DNA from: Coemansia sp. RSA 1804
Taxonomy: Eukaryota > Kickxellomycota > Kickxellomycetes > Kickxellales > Kickxellaceae
Assembly (NCBI GenBank): GCA_027578815.1
Contig: JANBTH010000191.1
Coordinates: 1-27,910 of the forward strand
Reading direction: 5' to 3'
Length of the DNA stretch: 27,910 nucleotides
The position numbers were made by a program, and so were the translations under genes. Below the pieces are notes generated by a model. The model was not told the DNA's origin, did not search any database, and saw only the letters and a list, made by a program, of their open reading frames with translations. Position 1 is the first letter of the stretch. Each line of letters opens with the position of its first letter. Below are positions 18,032 to 27,910 of the stretch, piece by piece.

Positions 18032-21000
18032 ATGAGCGGTTATCGAGCAGCACGCGTTATCAGAGTCAAGAATAGCCTTACTAATCCTTATTGCTATTTA
18101 CCTAGTCTTAGACACACCAATTGGACATTTGGAGCCAAGCAGAACGCAACAGCTTTAAATTACGCTCGAATTATTGTTTCCTACAACTCGGCAGAATTAC
18201 CCTGGGTTGCAGCTTCTCGCAAAATGAAACAAAAGTCATTGGCCTCTTTCTTTAATGGCGGTATGGTTAAGAGCAAATACACCACTCGGACCGACGACGA
18301 CAAAGCAAACGTCTCAAACGAAGAGAGAGACTCTGACTCGAAAGGCAAGAAGGAACAAGAAAGTGAACCAATGGCTGAAAACGATACAGACCGCCATTCA
18401 GAGGCTGGAGAACAAGCAACAGTGGCCGATGAAGTATCTAAAATGGACATAAACGATTTGGCTACAACCTCTGCAAGAATTGGTGCCAGTCGCAAACGCC
18501 GAATTGTTTCTTCGGATGACGAATACACTGGGCTAAGCGACAACGAGGACGAAAGCGCTACCACTCTTAATGACCTGGATGAGAATGAGAATGATAATGA
18601 GGATGACGCTGCTTCTGTCAAGGAAGAGGCAAAGGAGGCAAGTAAGGCTCGGAAGCCCCCAACCAAAAGGGCAAAGAAGGCCGGTGCCAAGGGCACTCAG
18701 TTGATGACTAGGAAGCAGCTTGAGCCGCTCGAATTGCTGAATGAGAAGGAAGGAAAGCAAGTACCGTTTTTGGCCCTTTGCAGAGTATTTGAGCTGATTG
18801 AGGCAACGCCAAAGAGGCTGGAGATCACCGCATATGCGCGTGAATTTCTTCTTCAAGTGATGCACATAGGCGAGCACCAGCTTACGCATGCTGTAATGCT
18901 GTGCATTAACAAAATAGCGCCAGATCACGAAGGGATTGAGCTGGGAATTGGCGAATCGGTGCTTATCAAATCGATTGCTTCTGCTACAGGTCGGCAGGCT
19001 GCAAGGGTAAAGCAGGACCACCACGAGCTCGGCGATCTTGGTGTTGTTGCGCAGCGTGGAAAGTCTAGCCAACGGACGATGTTCAAGCCAAAGCCGCTGT
19101 CAATCTCCAAGGTGTTTACCACGTTTAAAGAGATCGCGATGACCAGTGGATCAAGCTCAATTCAGAAGAAAGCGAGAATGATCACTGGGCTTCTGGCTTC
19201 GTGCAGCGACATTGAGTCAAAGTATCTGATAAGATCGCTGGAGGGTCGGCTTCGGATTGGCCTTGCTGAAAGCACAATCCAGACCGCTCTTGCGCAGGCA
19301 GCGCTTGTCTATGAAAGGGGCGAGGGTGAGGAGATTGCTGCGGAGGATTTCCAGAAGGCTACGGATGGTCTGAAGCAGGTGATGAGCGAATTCCCCATCT
19401 ATGATAACATTATTGAGTCGATATACAAATATGGAATCAGCGATGTCAAGAACCACTGCATGCTCACTCCAACTCTTCCGGTGAAGCCTATGCTTGCAAA
19501 GATTGAGAAGGCAGCTGACGAAATTTTGCGCCGGTTTGAAGACAAGCCGTTTACGTGCGAGTTTAAGTATGATGGGGAGCGAAGCCAGATCCACTATGTG
19601 CAAGAGGCTGATGGCAGCAAGAAATGCGTGATATTCAGTCGCAATGCAGAGAACAACACGGGCAAGTATCCCGACATTGCAAATGCAGTGAAAGAGGTAA
19701 GTGTGGTTTTTTTTTGAAAAAGCAACATGCGATATTCTGGGGCCTCTTGAATGAGCATGTGCTCTACGACGCATGCTTTTTGCCTTGTTTTTATGGCTGG
19801 AATGCAGTGCTTGCATGTCCTTTGCGGGTCCATCGAACGCATGTTTGGTTCCGATTCGTCAGCAGATGAAGACCGGGACGGGCATGTGGGTCGCATGGGC
19901 ATATTCATTCATGTATGCAACCTCCGCCACATTGATAATTGGCAGAAAGCGGGACGATCTCTCATTGATTTTGTGTGGCATCCATAGCGGAGCCTTGCTG
20001 CAATGTGCAGACAGGCTTGCATTATATTAGCATTTGCGCCGATCTGAGCTGGTGACGACAAGCACTGTCGTTTTTATGAAATGTTTTCTGCTCAATATTT
20101 AGTTTGCCAACGATGGCGTCACGTCGTTTATTCTCGACTGTGAGGCGGTTGCATGGGACATTGCGAGCAGCAAGATCCGCTCGTTTCAGACGCTGAGCTC
20201 GCGCAAGAAAAAGGTGGACAACGAGTCGGAGATTACGGTTGGCGTGTGCTGCTTTGTATTTGACATTCTGTACTTGAATGGCGAGGTAGGTAGCGTGAAA
20301 TGGCGGTGGTGTGGATGAAATGTTGCCAATGCGTACTGATTTCAAATCGCAACTGCAAGATGGTTGTCTGGGCAGAAGGGCTGTGCATTTGCAAGTACAT
20401 ATTCCGCGCTTTCCCATGGCCGTTGCAGCAAACAAAGTGCTGCCTGAGGGGTTTTTTTGCTTTTCCCGCCCCCAAAATATGCGCTAGTGCATTTTGGCGG
20501 TGCTGGCTCTCCTTCTGCCTGCTGCTCTGTTGCATAAGGGATGCGATGGATTTGGGGGATGTTCAGATAGTCCATGACTTATGACCTATGAGATGCAGAG
20601 AGATATGCATCTTTTTTCTTGCTGCGGACACGGCCACATGTGCTCTTCAGAATTAGGTAGAGAAATGGGCATTTCGATTTACCAGCAAAAGATAATGCAG
20701 CTCGGATTGTTTATGCTAAATGATAACGCGTCTTTTTTGCAATATTAATATTTATCTATTCTGTTGCTGCTGCTGCTGATGCCTTAGCCTCTTATCAGAA
20801 TGCCGCTCAGAAAGAGACGCGAGCTGCTTCACGCCAACTTTACGCCTGTTGAAAACAAGTTCCAGTATGCCGTGTCAAAGGATCTTGTGAACGTTGAGGA
20901 TATCCAGGAGTTCCTCGAGTTGAGCATTAAAGGTAAGTGGGCATTGTTGAGTGCAGGCATTTTTATTTAATTTGGCTGATATTTCGCGCGATAAATGATG

Positions 21001-22787
21001 CTATAATTGCGTCGTTGCTTCTTTGTTCGCGTATGTCGGATGAAGCAGCCAAGCGAGAAACGTTGGTGTCAGATTGATCCCTACCAATTGCAGAAACATC
21101 TGCTCATTTCTGTGTGATGGTCAGCTTCTGTTACTGCCTTTATTCCAAATTCTCGTTCTCGCTGTCTTCCTTTATTCTTTGTTTGATGATGGTTTTTGTA
21201 GCTGTTACTGCCGTTGCTACTGCTGTCGCGTATTCACGTGGCTTCTGTTTATGCTACTTGTATTGTTTAATTACATTGTGTGGTGGGTTCTTTTGTTCTC
21301 TGGACCGAATAACTGCGTGAATGTACCCGCCCACGACCTGGCAGTGACAAGGATTCGTGCTGACGTACCTGATTGAAGCGTGGAGGCGGCTGCGATATCA
21401 CTTGCGCTGTCCCTCGCATCTTTCTGCGGAAATTCGCACGGATCGTCGGTGCATCTGGAAATGCCAATGAAACGGTGTCCCCACCATGAACTGATATTAC
21501 TCCAGCCTGGTTTACCTCTGTTTTTATTTGCTGTCATAGAGAACTGCGAGGGGTTGATGATCAAGACGCTTGATGGAGACTCGTCATCCTATGAGCCGTC
21601 CAAGCGCTCGATGAACTGGCTAAAGGTAATAAAAAGCACTAGAAAGGGCCCGTTGGTTTCGGTAGAAATACATGTGCATTGACAACGATGCAAGTGCGGG
21701 TTTGGGGAAGGCGAAAGGGAAACCCAATCATGCGCAACGAATGCGGAAGCAGAGGCACAGCAGGATAAAGCGGCCCTCGCTTTCCAGCTTTAATATGCAA
21801 GCCGCCTCAAGGGGGGATGTCGATTTGCGGGACATTTTTAAATAAAAGCTGGCAGCAGGCTTTGAAGAACTGACCACCTCGCACTTTCTTATTTTTGCAT
21901 CTCCACAGCCGCTCCATTTTGACGACTCGGTGCAAACCGCATGTATGCATGCATGTAAAGACCGAGGAGTTTTGTGTGTATGCCAACAACCACTAACCTA
22001 CTTTATGTTCACTTTCCACTGCTATACCGGGCTGCAATTTTTAACAAAACATCCATGTAGCTCAAAAAGGACTACGTTGATGGACTGGGCGATTCGTTGG
22101 ATCTGGTGGTGGTTGGCGCGTACTTTGGCAAGGGAAAGCGCGTTGGAGCGTATGGAGCCTACTTGCTGGCCTGCTACGATCCGGACCGCGAGGAATACCA
22201 GGCGATATGCAAAATCGGCACAGGATTCAGCGATGCCGATTTGGAGGCACACAAGTCGCAGCTCGACCAGAATATTATTGAGAACTCGAAGCCATACTAT
22301 GCGGTGTCGGAGAAGACAAAGCCGGATATTTGGTTTGAGCCCACTCAGGTCTGGGAAGTGAAGGCGGCCGATCTTTCGCTTTCTCCCATCTACCAAGCAG
22401 CATTTGGCGAGGTAGGTTGTTGTTTTTAACTGTGACCATGGTCCTTTTTTCCGGTTTCTGCTGTTATGTGTGGGTAACAAGCATTCTGTTACTGACTGGA
22501 GATGTTTCTTTTTTTTTTACTTGACACATTCTTATAGATTGATGATTCAAAGGGCGTTTCTTTGAGATTTCCTCGGTTTATCCGCATAAGAGACGACAAG
22601 ACGCCTGAGATGGCAACAACCAGCTCACAGGTAAGCACACTTGGTATTTCGTTATTTCTAACCATCTGTTTGTGGAGAAAAGCACAGACCTGGCTAATTA
22701 AACCTCTGCGATGTTTTTTATTTTTCTCTTTTGTGCTTGCATGTCTAGATCGCAGAAATGTACGAGAACCAAAAGCTCAACCATTGA
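18032..22787 (+). CDS. LIG1: ATP-dependent DNA ligase I (Cdc9/Cdc17/LIG1)
   Basis: Seven exons (18032-19696, 20103-20285, 20788-20932, 21540-21625, 22061-22411, 22538-22630, 22749-22787) join in frame to 853 residues. The enzyme seals nicks in DNA, joining Okazaki fragments and finishing repair. A PCNA-binding box (QKSLASFF, 67-74) starts the nuclear form. A charged low-complexity region with basic nuclear-signal-like clusters follows (75-225), then the DNA-binding domain (about 243-425), the adenylation domain with nucleophile Lys512 in KYDGER, LDCEAVAWD, CEGLMIKTLD and WLKLKKDY, and the OB domain with GTGFSD and RFPRFIRIRDDK. The last exon encodes IAEMYENQKLNH. Two starts look usable: ATG 18032 adds 64 residues rich in Arg, Lys, Ser and Tyr with no acidic residue before Glu55, like a mitochondrial presequence; ATG 18224 (Met65) starts right at the PCNA box. 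Introns are 406, 502, 607, 435, 126 and 118 bp with GT-AG ends. Confidence 0.96.
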
Positions 22788-24545
22788 GGACTGGCGGATT
22801 CCTCGCTACAGCAACTAATGTAGCAAAACCACTCGCGGGACCCTCCTTGGCCTTTCATTCGTATTTTCTTTTTTATATTTCAACGGTGTTGAGGGACGCC
22901 GGCAGTGGCTTATCCCAAGCTACGCTACGTGTCTGCCTTCTGATTCATGAAGGATATGCAAGGATGTAGACGGGTGCTTGTCTTTGGCTGCCTGTTGCTC
23001 GGTGGTTACATCTTGTAGCGATTGTTGGTTGCGCTGGGAGGAAGAATGGGCTTCAGACATTGCAGATGTGGGCAGGATACACAATACCCTAAACAGCCCT
23101 CTTTTTTCTTGCAGAAAGCAATTCAAGAGTCGACGCATGTTGGCTCTTTGAACAAGCAGGCGGCCTGAATACCGGTTATTGTTAGGAATGGTGGCGCTAA
23201 ATAAATTACTGTGAGCAAATGGATAGGAGTAGTGGAACTGTGAGCAGCTCGGATCGTACTGTGGCCTCGTTTTGGTGTGGAAATGTTGGAATGGAATGGG
23301 AGGCTGCAGCAGAGAAGAGTGCAAACGATCTAGGATTTTTGGGTTATGATTGTTAACAGCTTGTGTGTGGCTTATCCTTGAGCGTATCTTGCTCGGGATG
23401 CTTTTTATTTATTGCATGTGGATTGCATATATTAACAGGACATTAGGAGATTGCATCTTTTTTCCTCGCTAGTCGCACTATATGTGCTGCACTGGTATCT
23501 AATTGTCTGTGGAAAAATGCATCTGTGGACCATGGACAATGGTAACCTTATTTATCCCTTCCTCGCAATAGCATACCATCATCTCTCCTGGATGACCCTG
23601 AAAATGTCTTTTTTGCCAGTTTGTCTGTTTGTTCGCTTACTTCCAAGGAAGCAAGAGACGAGGCAAGCAAGTCCGCTCTGCGCAGACAGCGCTTAAATGG
23701 CATACATGCCCCTATTGAGCTCTGCCCCGCATCCAAAAGAGGGGAGAGGCGAGGAATTGCGGCAATATAACTTTGTCTGAACAGCATAGATGAAAGATAA
23801 GAGGGACTCTGAAACCATTGAGTGCTTGCTGACGGCAAGCAGATTGCGTCTGTTGCTGGTGTTCGTTCGGTGTTCGCTCCCATCGGAAGCCAAACTCAAC
23901 AAACACTTTCATATCTGGCAATTCGATTATTAGCCCCTCCCAAATGTGGATTTTGGAGCTTCCAAATACGCAATTAAATATGCCGTTTTAATTTCGCGCT
24001 GAATCGAACAGCGCAAATGGAAGGACACGAAAAAAAGAACCGCTGTTGAAAGTGACGGAACACCGGACTAAAGTGTAGGTAGCACTTGCCTATCTATTGC
24101 AATAACCGCGGACTGAACCCAGACTGTATCAGCCCTTGATTTCAGAAGACGTGACGGCCATTTGCTGTGTGGCTTCAACTGTGGCTTCTTTTTATCCAGA
24201 CAACACAGCTGTTGTTTGTTATTTTTCGCCCTCAGATAGTAATAGTAGTGTGCTTCTACTTTCAACGCGGCAATGCCATTGGGCGCCTGCTAACCTTGTT
24301 CATAAGCGTCAGTGCTCCTTTTCTGCTCCATTTCCACTAAAAACAATAACCGCACCACAGATGAATTCCATCAGCGAATAACGCTATTTAGTTGCATGTC
24401 AGTCAAACGATGTGTGTGTACCACACCCAGACTGCTAAATACAAGCTTGGATCCTTTATAGTGTTCACATGTTCACGTGCAAATGTTTGTTTTATTTGAA
24501 ATCTCAAGAACAACAGCACAGTACGTCAGCTAGGAGCTTGCTTGT

Positions 24546-24565
24546 ATGGCTGAACGAGCAGCCAT
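24546..24565. repeat. Short perfect hairpin
   Basis: ATGGCTG (24546-24552) and CAGCCAT (24559-24565) are exact reverse complements around a six-base loop AACGAG. No U-run follows, so there is no reason to call it a terminator. Confidence 0.4.
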
Positions 24566-25985
24566 GGGAAGAGACATGCCAGGATCGGAACCGTTTAACA
24601 AACCACTTCCACCGCCTTCATGCCAAATAGAGGAAGACCACAATGACTAGGTGGCACGCGTGACCCGTTCGATGCCAAAATGAGCCGTTCTCCAGTGATG
24701 ACCAGCCATGGGCCTTCTTTCTGTCTCTCTGGCCGACTCGGGTTGCTTGTGGAATCTGCGGACTAACATCCTAAATTGTAAGGTGTATCCGATTTGCGGT
24801 ACATCCGGGGTCTGCGGCTCGGAGGTATCAGCATTATGGCGTAAATCGCATCCATGCTTACTTGCGATTCGGATGCCCACCATAGACATATAGCCGTGCG
24901 TGATCAAGTGCCTATGGTGCAGCACAGCCAGTGGGCGTGTGAGAGGAAAGGGACAACTGCAACCAGCAAAGTATCTGTATCTGTCTGCGCTGTGGCAAAT
25001 AAGATGGTTCACATGGACATTGTAGCGGTTCCAAAAGAAGCAATGGATCGGTCGCAAGCGCAGCAAAGGAGGAAAATGCGTCTAATTACATAAAACAGCA
25101 TCGGAAATAGGTTTAAAATGGCAGATAGATCCGCGCAGCCGTTTGCCTGTTCGTGTTGTTTCTTTCAGATGCTTTTATCTGGGCAGCTGAATCAGTTAAA
25201 CGCAGGTATCATAGAGATGAGATGGGTATTAAGTTGCAGGCAGCGGAGAGTGCTTTTTTATTCCCACCAACGCCTTTCCAGCCCAGCGAGTGGAAGAGAG
25301 ATCGCGGCTCGTTCTTGGGAGCTGGTAGTGCATCCCTAGTAAATCCTAGCGCACTATTGCGCGTGCACTTCCAAAATCGACACGCTATTTCCAGCCTCCA
25401 CTTCTGGCGGGCGTGCTTTGATGACGCCAGAACCGGATGCACGCAGCGAGCCGATGATAGCTAAGCCAGAAAGAGATCAGCAGAAGGGGAGGCGCGATGC
25501 GTGGAGGAAGGCCTGATCTACACGCCCTTTCAAAAGTCAGCCATCTCTGCGCGTTAGAGCAGTGATCGTTACAGGTAGCGCTGGATAATTGTGAGGAGCG
25601 TGGGTTCTGTCACTCAACGCAGGCAGATGTGTCTATGCTGCAGACGTCGTGAATCCCACTCAAACGAAGAAAGGGATGAACAGGACCTTTCAGGTTGCCG
25701 AGTTTGGACTCTCTGGTAAACATAATATTTCCGGAAAGCACATTTCTTTGGCGATGCTCCTCCCTCCCCTCTCTTTGCCTGGCGAGCTCGAGCAAAGGCC
25801 AAACGTAAACAAGCGGGAGCTTGGCGTGGGGAGAGAGTAACCACAGATGGCAGATGTGTAGCCAGGCTCCACGTAAAATCGGGCGCCGAAAGGGTGGAGG
25901 AGTGTTTTATTTCCTGTTTTTCTGGTGGGACTCGACGGCTCTGCCAATCGGAGGGGCGTATGCATGGACCAGAGAGGTCAATTTT

Positions 25986-26030
25986 GGGGGGAGCGAGGGG
26001 GTGGGTGTCCATTCCGGGTTGGCTCCCCCC
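25986..26030. repeat. G-run inverted repeat with quadruplex-like spacer
   Basis: GGGGGGAGC (25986-25994) pairs perfectly with GCTCCCCCC (26022-26030). The 27-base spacer carries further G-runs (five, three and three G). The site could fold as a hairpin or as a loose G-quadruplex. Confidence 0.5.
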
Positions 26031-26342
26031 TCCCGTTCTCCCTTTCCGCCAAAATGTGCGGGCCACAAAATCCAGCACAGCCTTTCATCGCCTTATTCCA
26101 CATATTGCTCAAGCTGGGGGCGCGGCTAGCGCAAGAAGAGGAGAGCCTTGTGGGCGTAGCAAGCGCAGTGTGTTTTGTTTGCTGGCGCACGTCCGTTTGC
26201 GTCAGAAGAACAGTGACAGATGCTGGTGCAATGGCGATTGTTGTTAGGACACAGGACAAGCAGCCCTAGCAGCAGCACAAGGAGAGGGAGCTGGCGGGGA
26301 ATGCGTAGAAAGCACAGCGCCGTCGTCCTCGCACAAAGAACG

Positions 26343-26630
26343 GCCAGCCAGCCAGTCAGCCAGCCAGCCGTAGAGGCAACAAGAGCTGGGATGATAATCG
26401 GCCAGACAGGAAAAGAGCAACAACAACAACCTCCTCCTCCTGGAGAGAGGAAACGAAGGGGGGAAACAGCAAAGCAGGCAGATTGACCATTATTATTATT
26501 CAATCCTCACTGCGCCCAGTGGCCGGCGCGCATGCCAGAGCATCCCAGAGAAGGGAAGAACAACGAGAGCGCTATTTCCAACATGGGCGCCCTTTGCTTG
26601 GCCTTTGGCTGGCTGGTTGGCTGGCTGGGA
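26343..26630. repeat. Distant inverted pair of (CAGC)n and (GCTG)n tracts
   Basis: A CAGC-type repeat (about 26343-26369) is matched by a GCTG-type repeat in opposite orientation (about 26605-26630). Over 21 bases they are complementary at 19 positions, and the other two would be G-U wobbles in RNA. The spacer is about 235 bp. The right arm ends 31 bp before a TATA box. Confidence 0.55.
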
Positions 26631-26660
26631 TGATGGGACTGCCATCCTGTTTTCGTCCTG

Positions 26661-26667
26661 TATAAAA
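26661..26667 (+). promoter_or_regulatory. TATA box in the gene-poor region
   Basis: TATAAAA in CCTGTATAAAACGTC is followed by about 100 bases of almost pure pyrimidine with CCCCT motifs, the usual look of a strong fungal core promoter and leader. No clear coding exon follows for about 780 bp. It may serve the exon at 27445 through a long or spliced leader, or a noncoding transcript. Confidence 0.45.
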
Positions 26668-27444
26668 CGTCTCCCTCTGTTCCCCTTCTTCCCCTCTTCT
26701 TTCCGTGTTAGCTAAAGCTGTTTTCCTTCCCTCTATTCTCTTCTAACATCCCCCGATTGCTTTATTTCTCTTCCTTCATTCTTGGCAGAGCCAGCTCTTC
26801 ATCCCACTCTGCGGCCTGTTCTACACCTTCTCTCAAGAGTGTCTCTAGCGCAGCGCTCTTTCTTTTCTGTTTATTCATTTTTATATTTGGGGTCTGATCT
26901 TCTTCTACGCCAGCTGTTTCAAAAGACGCTTGTGCATTTCTGTGTAGAGAGCACCGCAAGCAATAAAGCAACATTCTACTCAAAAAGGGTCCATGGTGTA
27001 TTCTGGAAAGACATTAATGGCCCATTCTTGAGTTATTGGAAAAAAGGAAGACTTTGTAATTTATTCACCTGCTTATTTGGCTATTATTTAAGGTTGCAGA
27101 CGTGCCACCGACCTCGGAGCTACCTCAAGATCCAGCTCTCCTCATTCTCTTCACCCACTTCCCGAGAACGCCTCGGTGTTGCGTAAAATAACAAGAGTAA
27201 TAAAAGCAACATTGGCGCCCAGCCAAACCGCAACACTTTATTTACCTTTCTACCCTTTTCATCTCTTCGGGTAGAGACATCAACCTCAGCAAGAGCGTTG
27301 ACACTCGCTGGCTGCCTCATCACGCACGTACAAAACAAAACAGCTGTCTGATACTTGCGTCACAGCTACATGCGCTAGCTATAGCAGCAAGCTTTATTCC
27401 ACCAAACAACACTGCTACAATCACCGACACATCCCGCTCCAGCC
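26668..27444. other. Pyrimidine-rich leader-like region, no gene seen
   Basis: This 0.78-kb stretch follows a TATA box and is CT-rich to about 26830, with a TTCTAAC branch-like motif near 26742 and an acceptor-like TTGGCAG ending at 26788. ATGs at 26991, 27009 and 27369 open only very short frames. A spliced 5' UTR is possible but not shown. The Lys/Glu-rich minus-strand frame here is explained by pyrimidine bias. Confidence 0.35.
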
Positions 27445-27485
27445 ATGTTTAGATCAACCGCGAGCGCCCCTCTGTCTCACCTAGA
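27445..27485 (+). CDS. Possible first coding exon of an unidentified gene (3' partial)
   Basis: ATG 27445 (context CCAGCCATGTTT) opens MFRSTASAPLSHL and is followed at once by a good donor, CTAGA|GTACGTATAA. The peptide is rich in Ser, Ala and Arg with no acidic residue, as in mitochondrial presequences. Reading on past the donor stops within three codons, which favours splicing. One candidate acceptor, TGTGCCGCAG, lies at about 27892 near the window end, but the following bases are too few to identify a protein. Confidence 0.35.
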
Positions 27486-27910
27486 GTACGTATAACCCAT
27501 TCTCTGTTACCACTTGTAACATCCGCTGCACAATGGTTGTTTGTATCTGCTGCTGTGCTGAGAAATGAACTCCCACCACCTAATTTCCTCCTGTGGCTAG
27601 GGGAGCTGTCCTTTTTCTTCCTCCTTTTCCTTCCCCTCTTTCCATCCACTTGCGCTTGTGCCTGCCTGTGTGCATTGTCCTCCGCTCATAAGCAACTGTT
27701 CTGGTCGCTGAATAGACAAAAACGGGAGGATGATGCTGCAGGCCTTGCCTTCCTCCTCTTTTTCATATCCCATGTGCACATGCACAAAGCTTGTTCAGCC
27801 TTCTTTGTATGGGGGGCGAGGTTGCAACGATGCCTGATTTTAGACGAAGCATCGTCTCTATCTAAGCCATATGCCATTATTGTGTGCCGCAGTCGCTTCT
27901 GCTGGCTGTG
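27486..27910. other. Probable intron or unassigned sequence to the window end
   Basis: If the exon at 27445-27485 is real, this is its first intron and perhaps the start of exon 2. It is rich in pyrimidine runs and has no supported open frame on either strand. Confidence 0.3.

Larger units (their letters stand above)
22788..26660. other. Gene-poor region downstream of LIG1
   Basis: Nearly 3.9 kb without a coding region I can support. Open frames on both strands are short, lack known motifs and often follow base composition. The start should contain the LIG1 3' UTR, and an AATAAA occurs near 23193. Other visible items are a strong acceptor-like site at 23098-23114, a 7-bp hairpin at 24546-24565, a GC-rich segment (about 25.4-26.6 kb) with AGGGG motifs, and the inverted repeats listed separately. 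I found no tRNA, 5S or spliceosomal RNA by eye. Confidence 0.55.

Noticed and set aside
25153..25464. Plus-strand frame with a moderately protein-like translation after an acceptor-like TTTCAG
   Set aside because: No recognised motif, no partner exons, no good start or donor. It is kept as unassigned intergenic sequence.
24600..25600. Possible tRNA or other small RNA genes in the gene-poor region
   Set aside because: I looked for A- and B-box sequences, a cloverleaf, and 5S or U6 signatures and found no acceptable match by eye. A covariance search would be decisive.
26762..26983. Minus-strand frame with a Lys/Glu/Arg-rich, protein-like translation
   Set aside because: The plus strand is a pyrimidine-rich leader following a TATA box. 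Its complement automatically reads as charged residues. No splice sites or homologous motif support it.
1..27910. CRISPR array, prokaryotic operon or defence system
   Set aside because: The window is eukaryotic, with spliceosomal introns and fungal gene architectures. No regularly spaced repeats are present.

Overview
The window is nuclear DNA from a fungus. The evidence is a mitochondrial-type Hsp60 C-terminus, a fused pyrimidine enzyme with a degenerate dihydroorotase domain (the fungal Ura2 arrangement), a Get5-type ubiquitin-like protein, a secreted class III chitinase with a CBM19-like module, and spliceosomal introns of about 100 to 600 bp. An early-diverging filamentous lineage such as Kickxellomycotina would fit, but that is a weak guess.

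Layout, left to right. 1-120 (+): last codons of HSP60. 121-1663: AT- and pyrimidine-rich intergenic DNA with two TATA boxes. 1664-8960 (+): URA2 in two exons (2311 aa). 9135-9938 (+): Get5/UBL4A-like protein. 10122-10775 (-): unknown secreted protein with its own TATA box. 11990-13243 (+): class III old yellow enzyme, followed by a partial copy of its own C-terminus at 13377-13619. 14256-16217 (+): secreted GH18 chitinase. 16252-17641 (-): three-exon ZNHIT2-like HIT zinc-finger protein. 18032-22787 (+): DNA ligase I in seven exons. 22788-27444: about 4.65 kb with no gene I can support, containing a TATA box, inverted repeats and a G-run hairpin. 27445-27485 (+): possible first exon of another gene.

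The genes are not a pathway cluster. Most are conserved housekeeping functions: protein folding, pyrimidine synthesis, tail-anchored protein targeting, assembly of ribonucleoprotein or R2TP complexes, and DNA replication. A more lineage-specific and AT-richer segment (about 10.1-16.2 kb) holds the secreted protein, the old yellow enzyme with its broken copy, and the chitinase. ZNHIT2 and LIG1 are divergent and share a 390-bp promoter region with two MCB-like sites. Chitinase and ZNHIT2 converge with only 34 bp between stop codons.

I did not find a CRISPR array, an identifiable mobile element, an rRNA, a recognisable tRNA or a clearly new multigene system. The points most worth checking are the probable GC-AG intron that rebuilds the HIT zinc finger, the two in-frame LIG1 starts that suggest dual nuclear/mitochondrial targeting, the gene fragment beside the old yellow enzyme, the unassigned C-terminal domain of the chitinase, and the gene-poor 4.65 kb.
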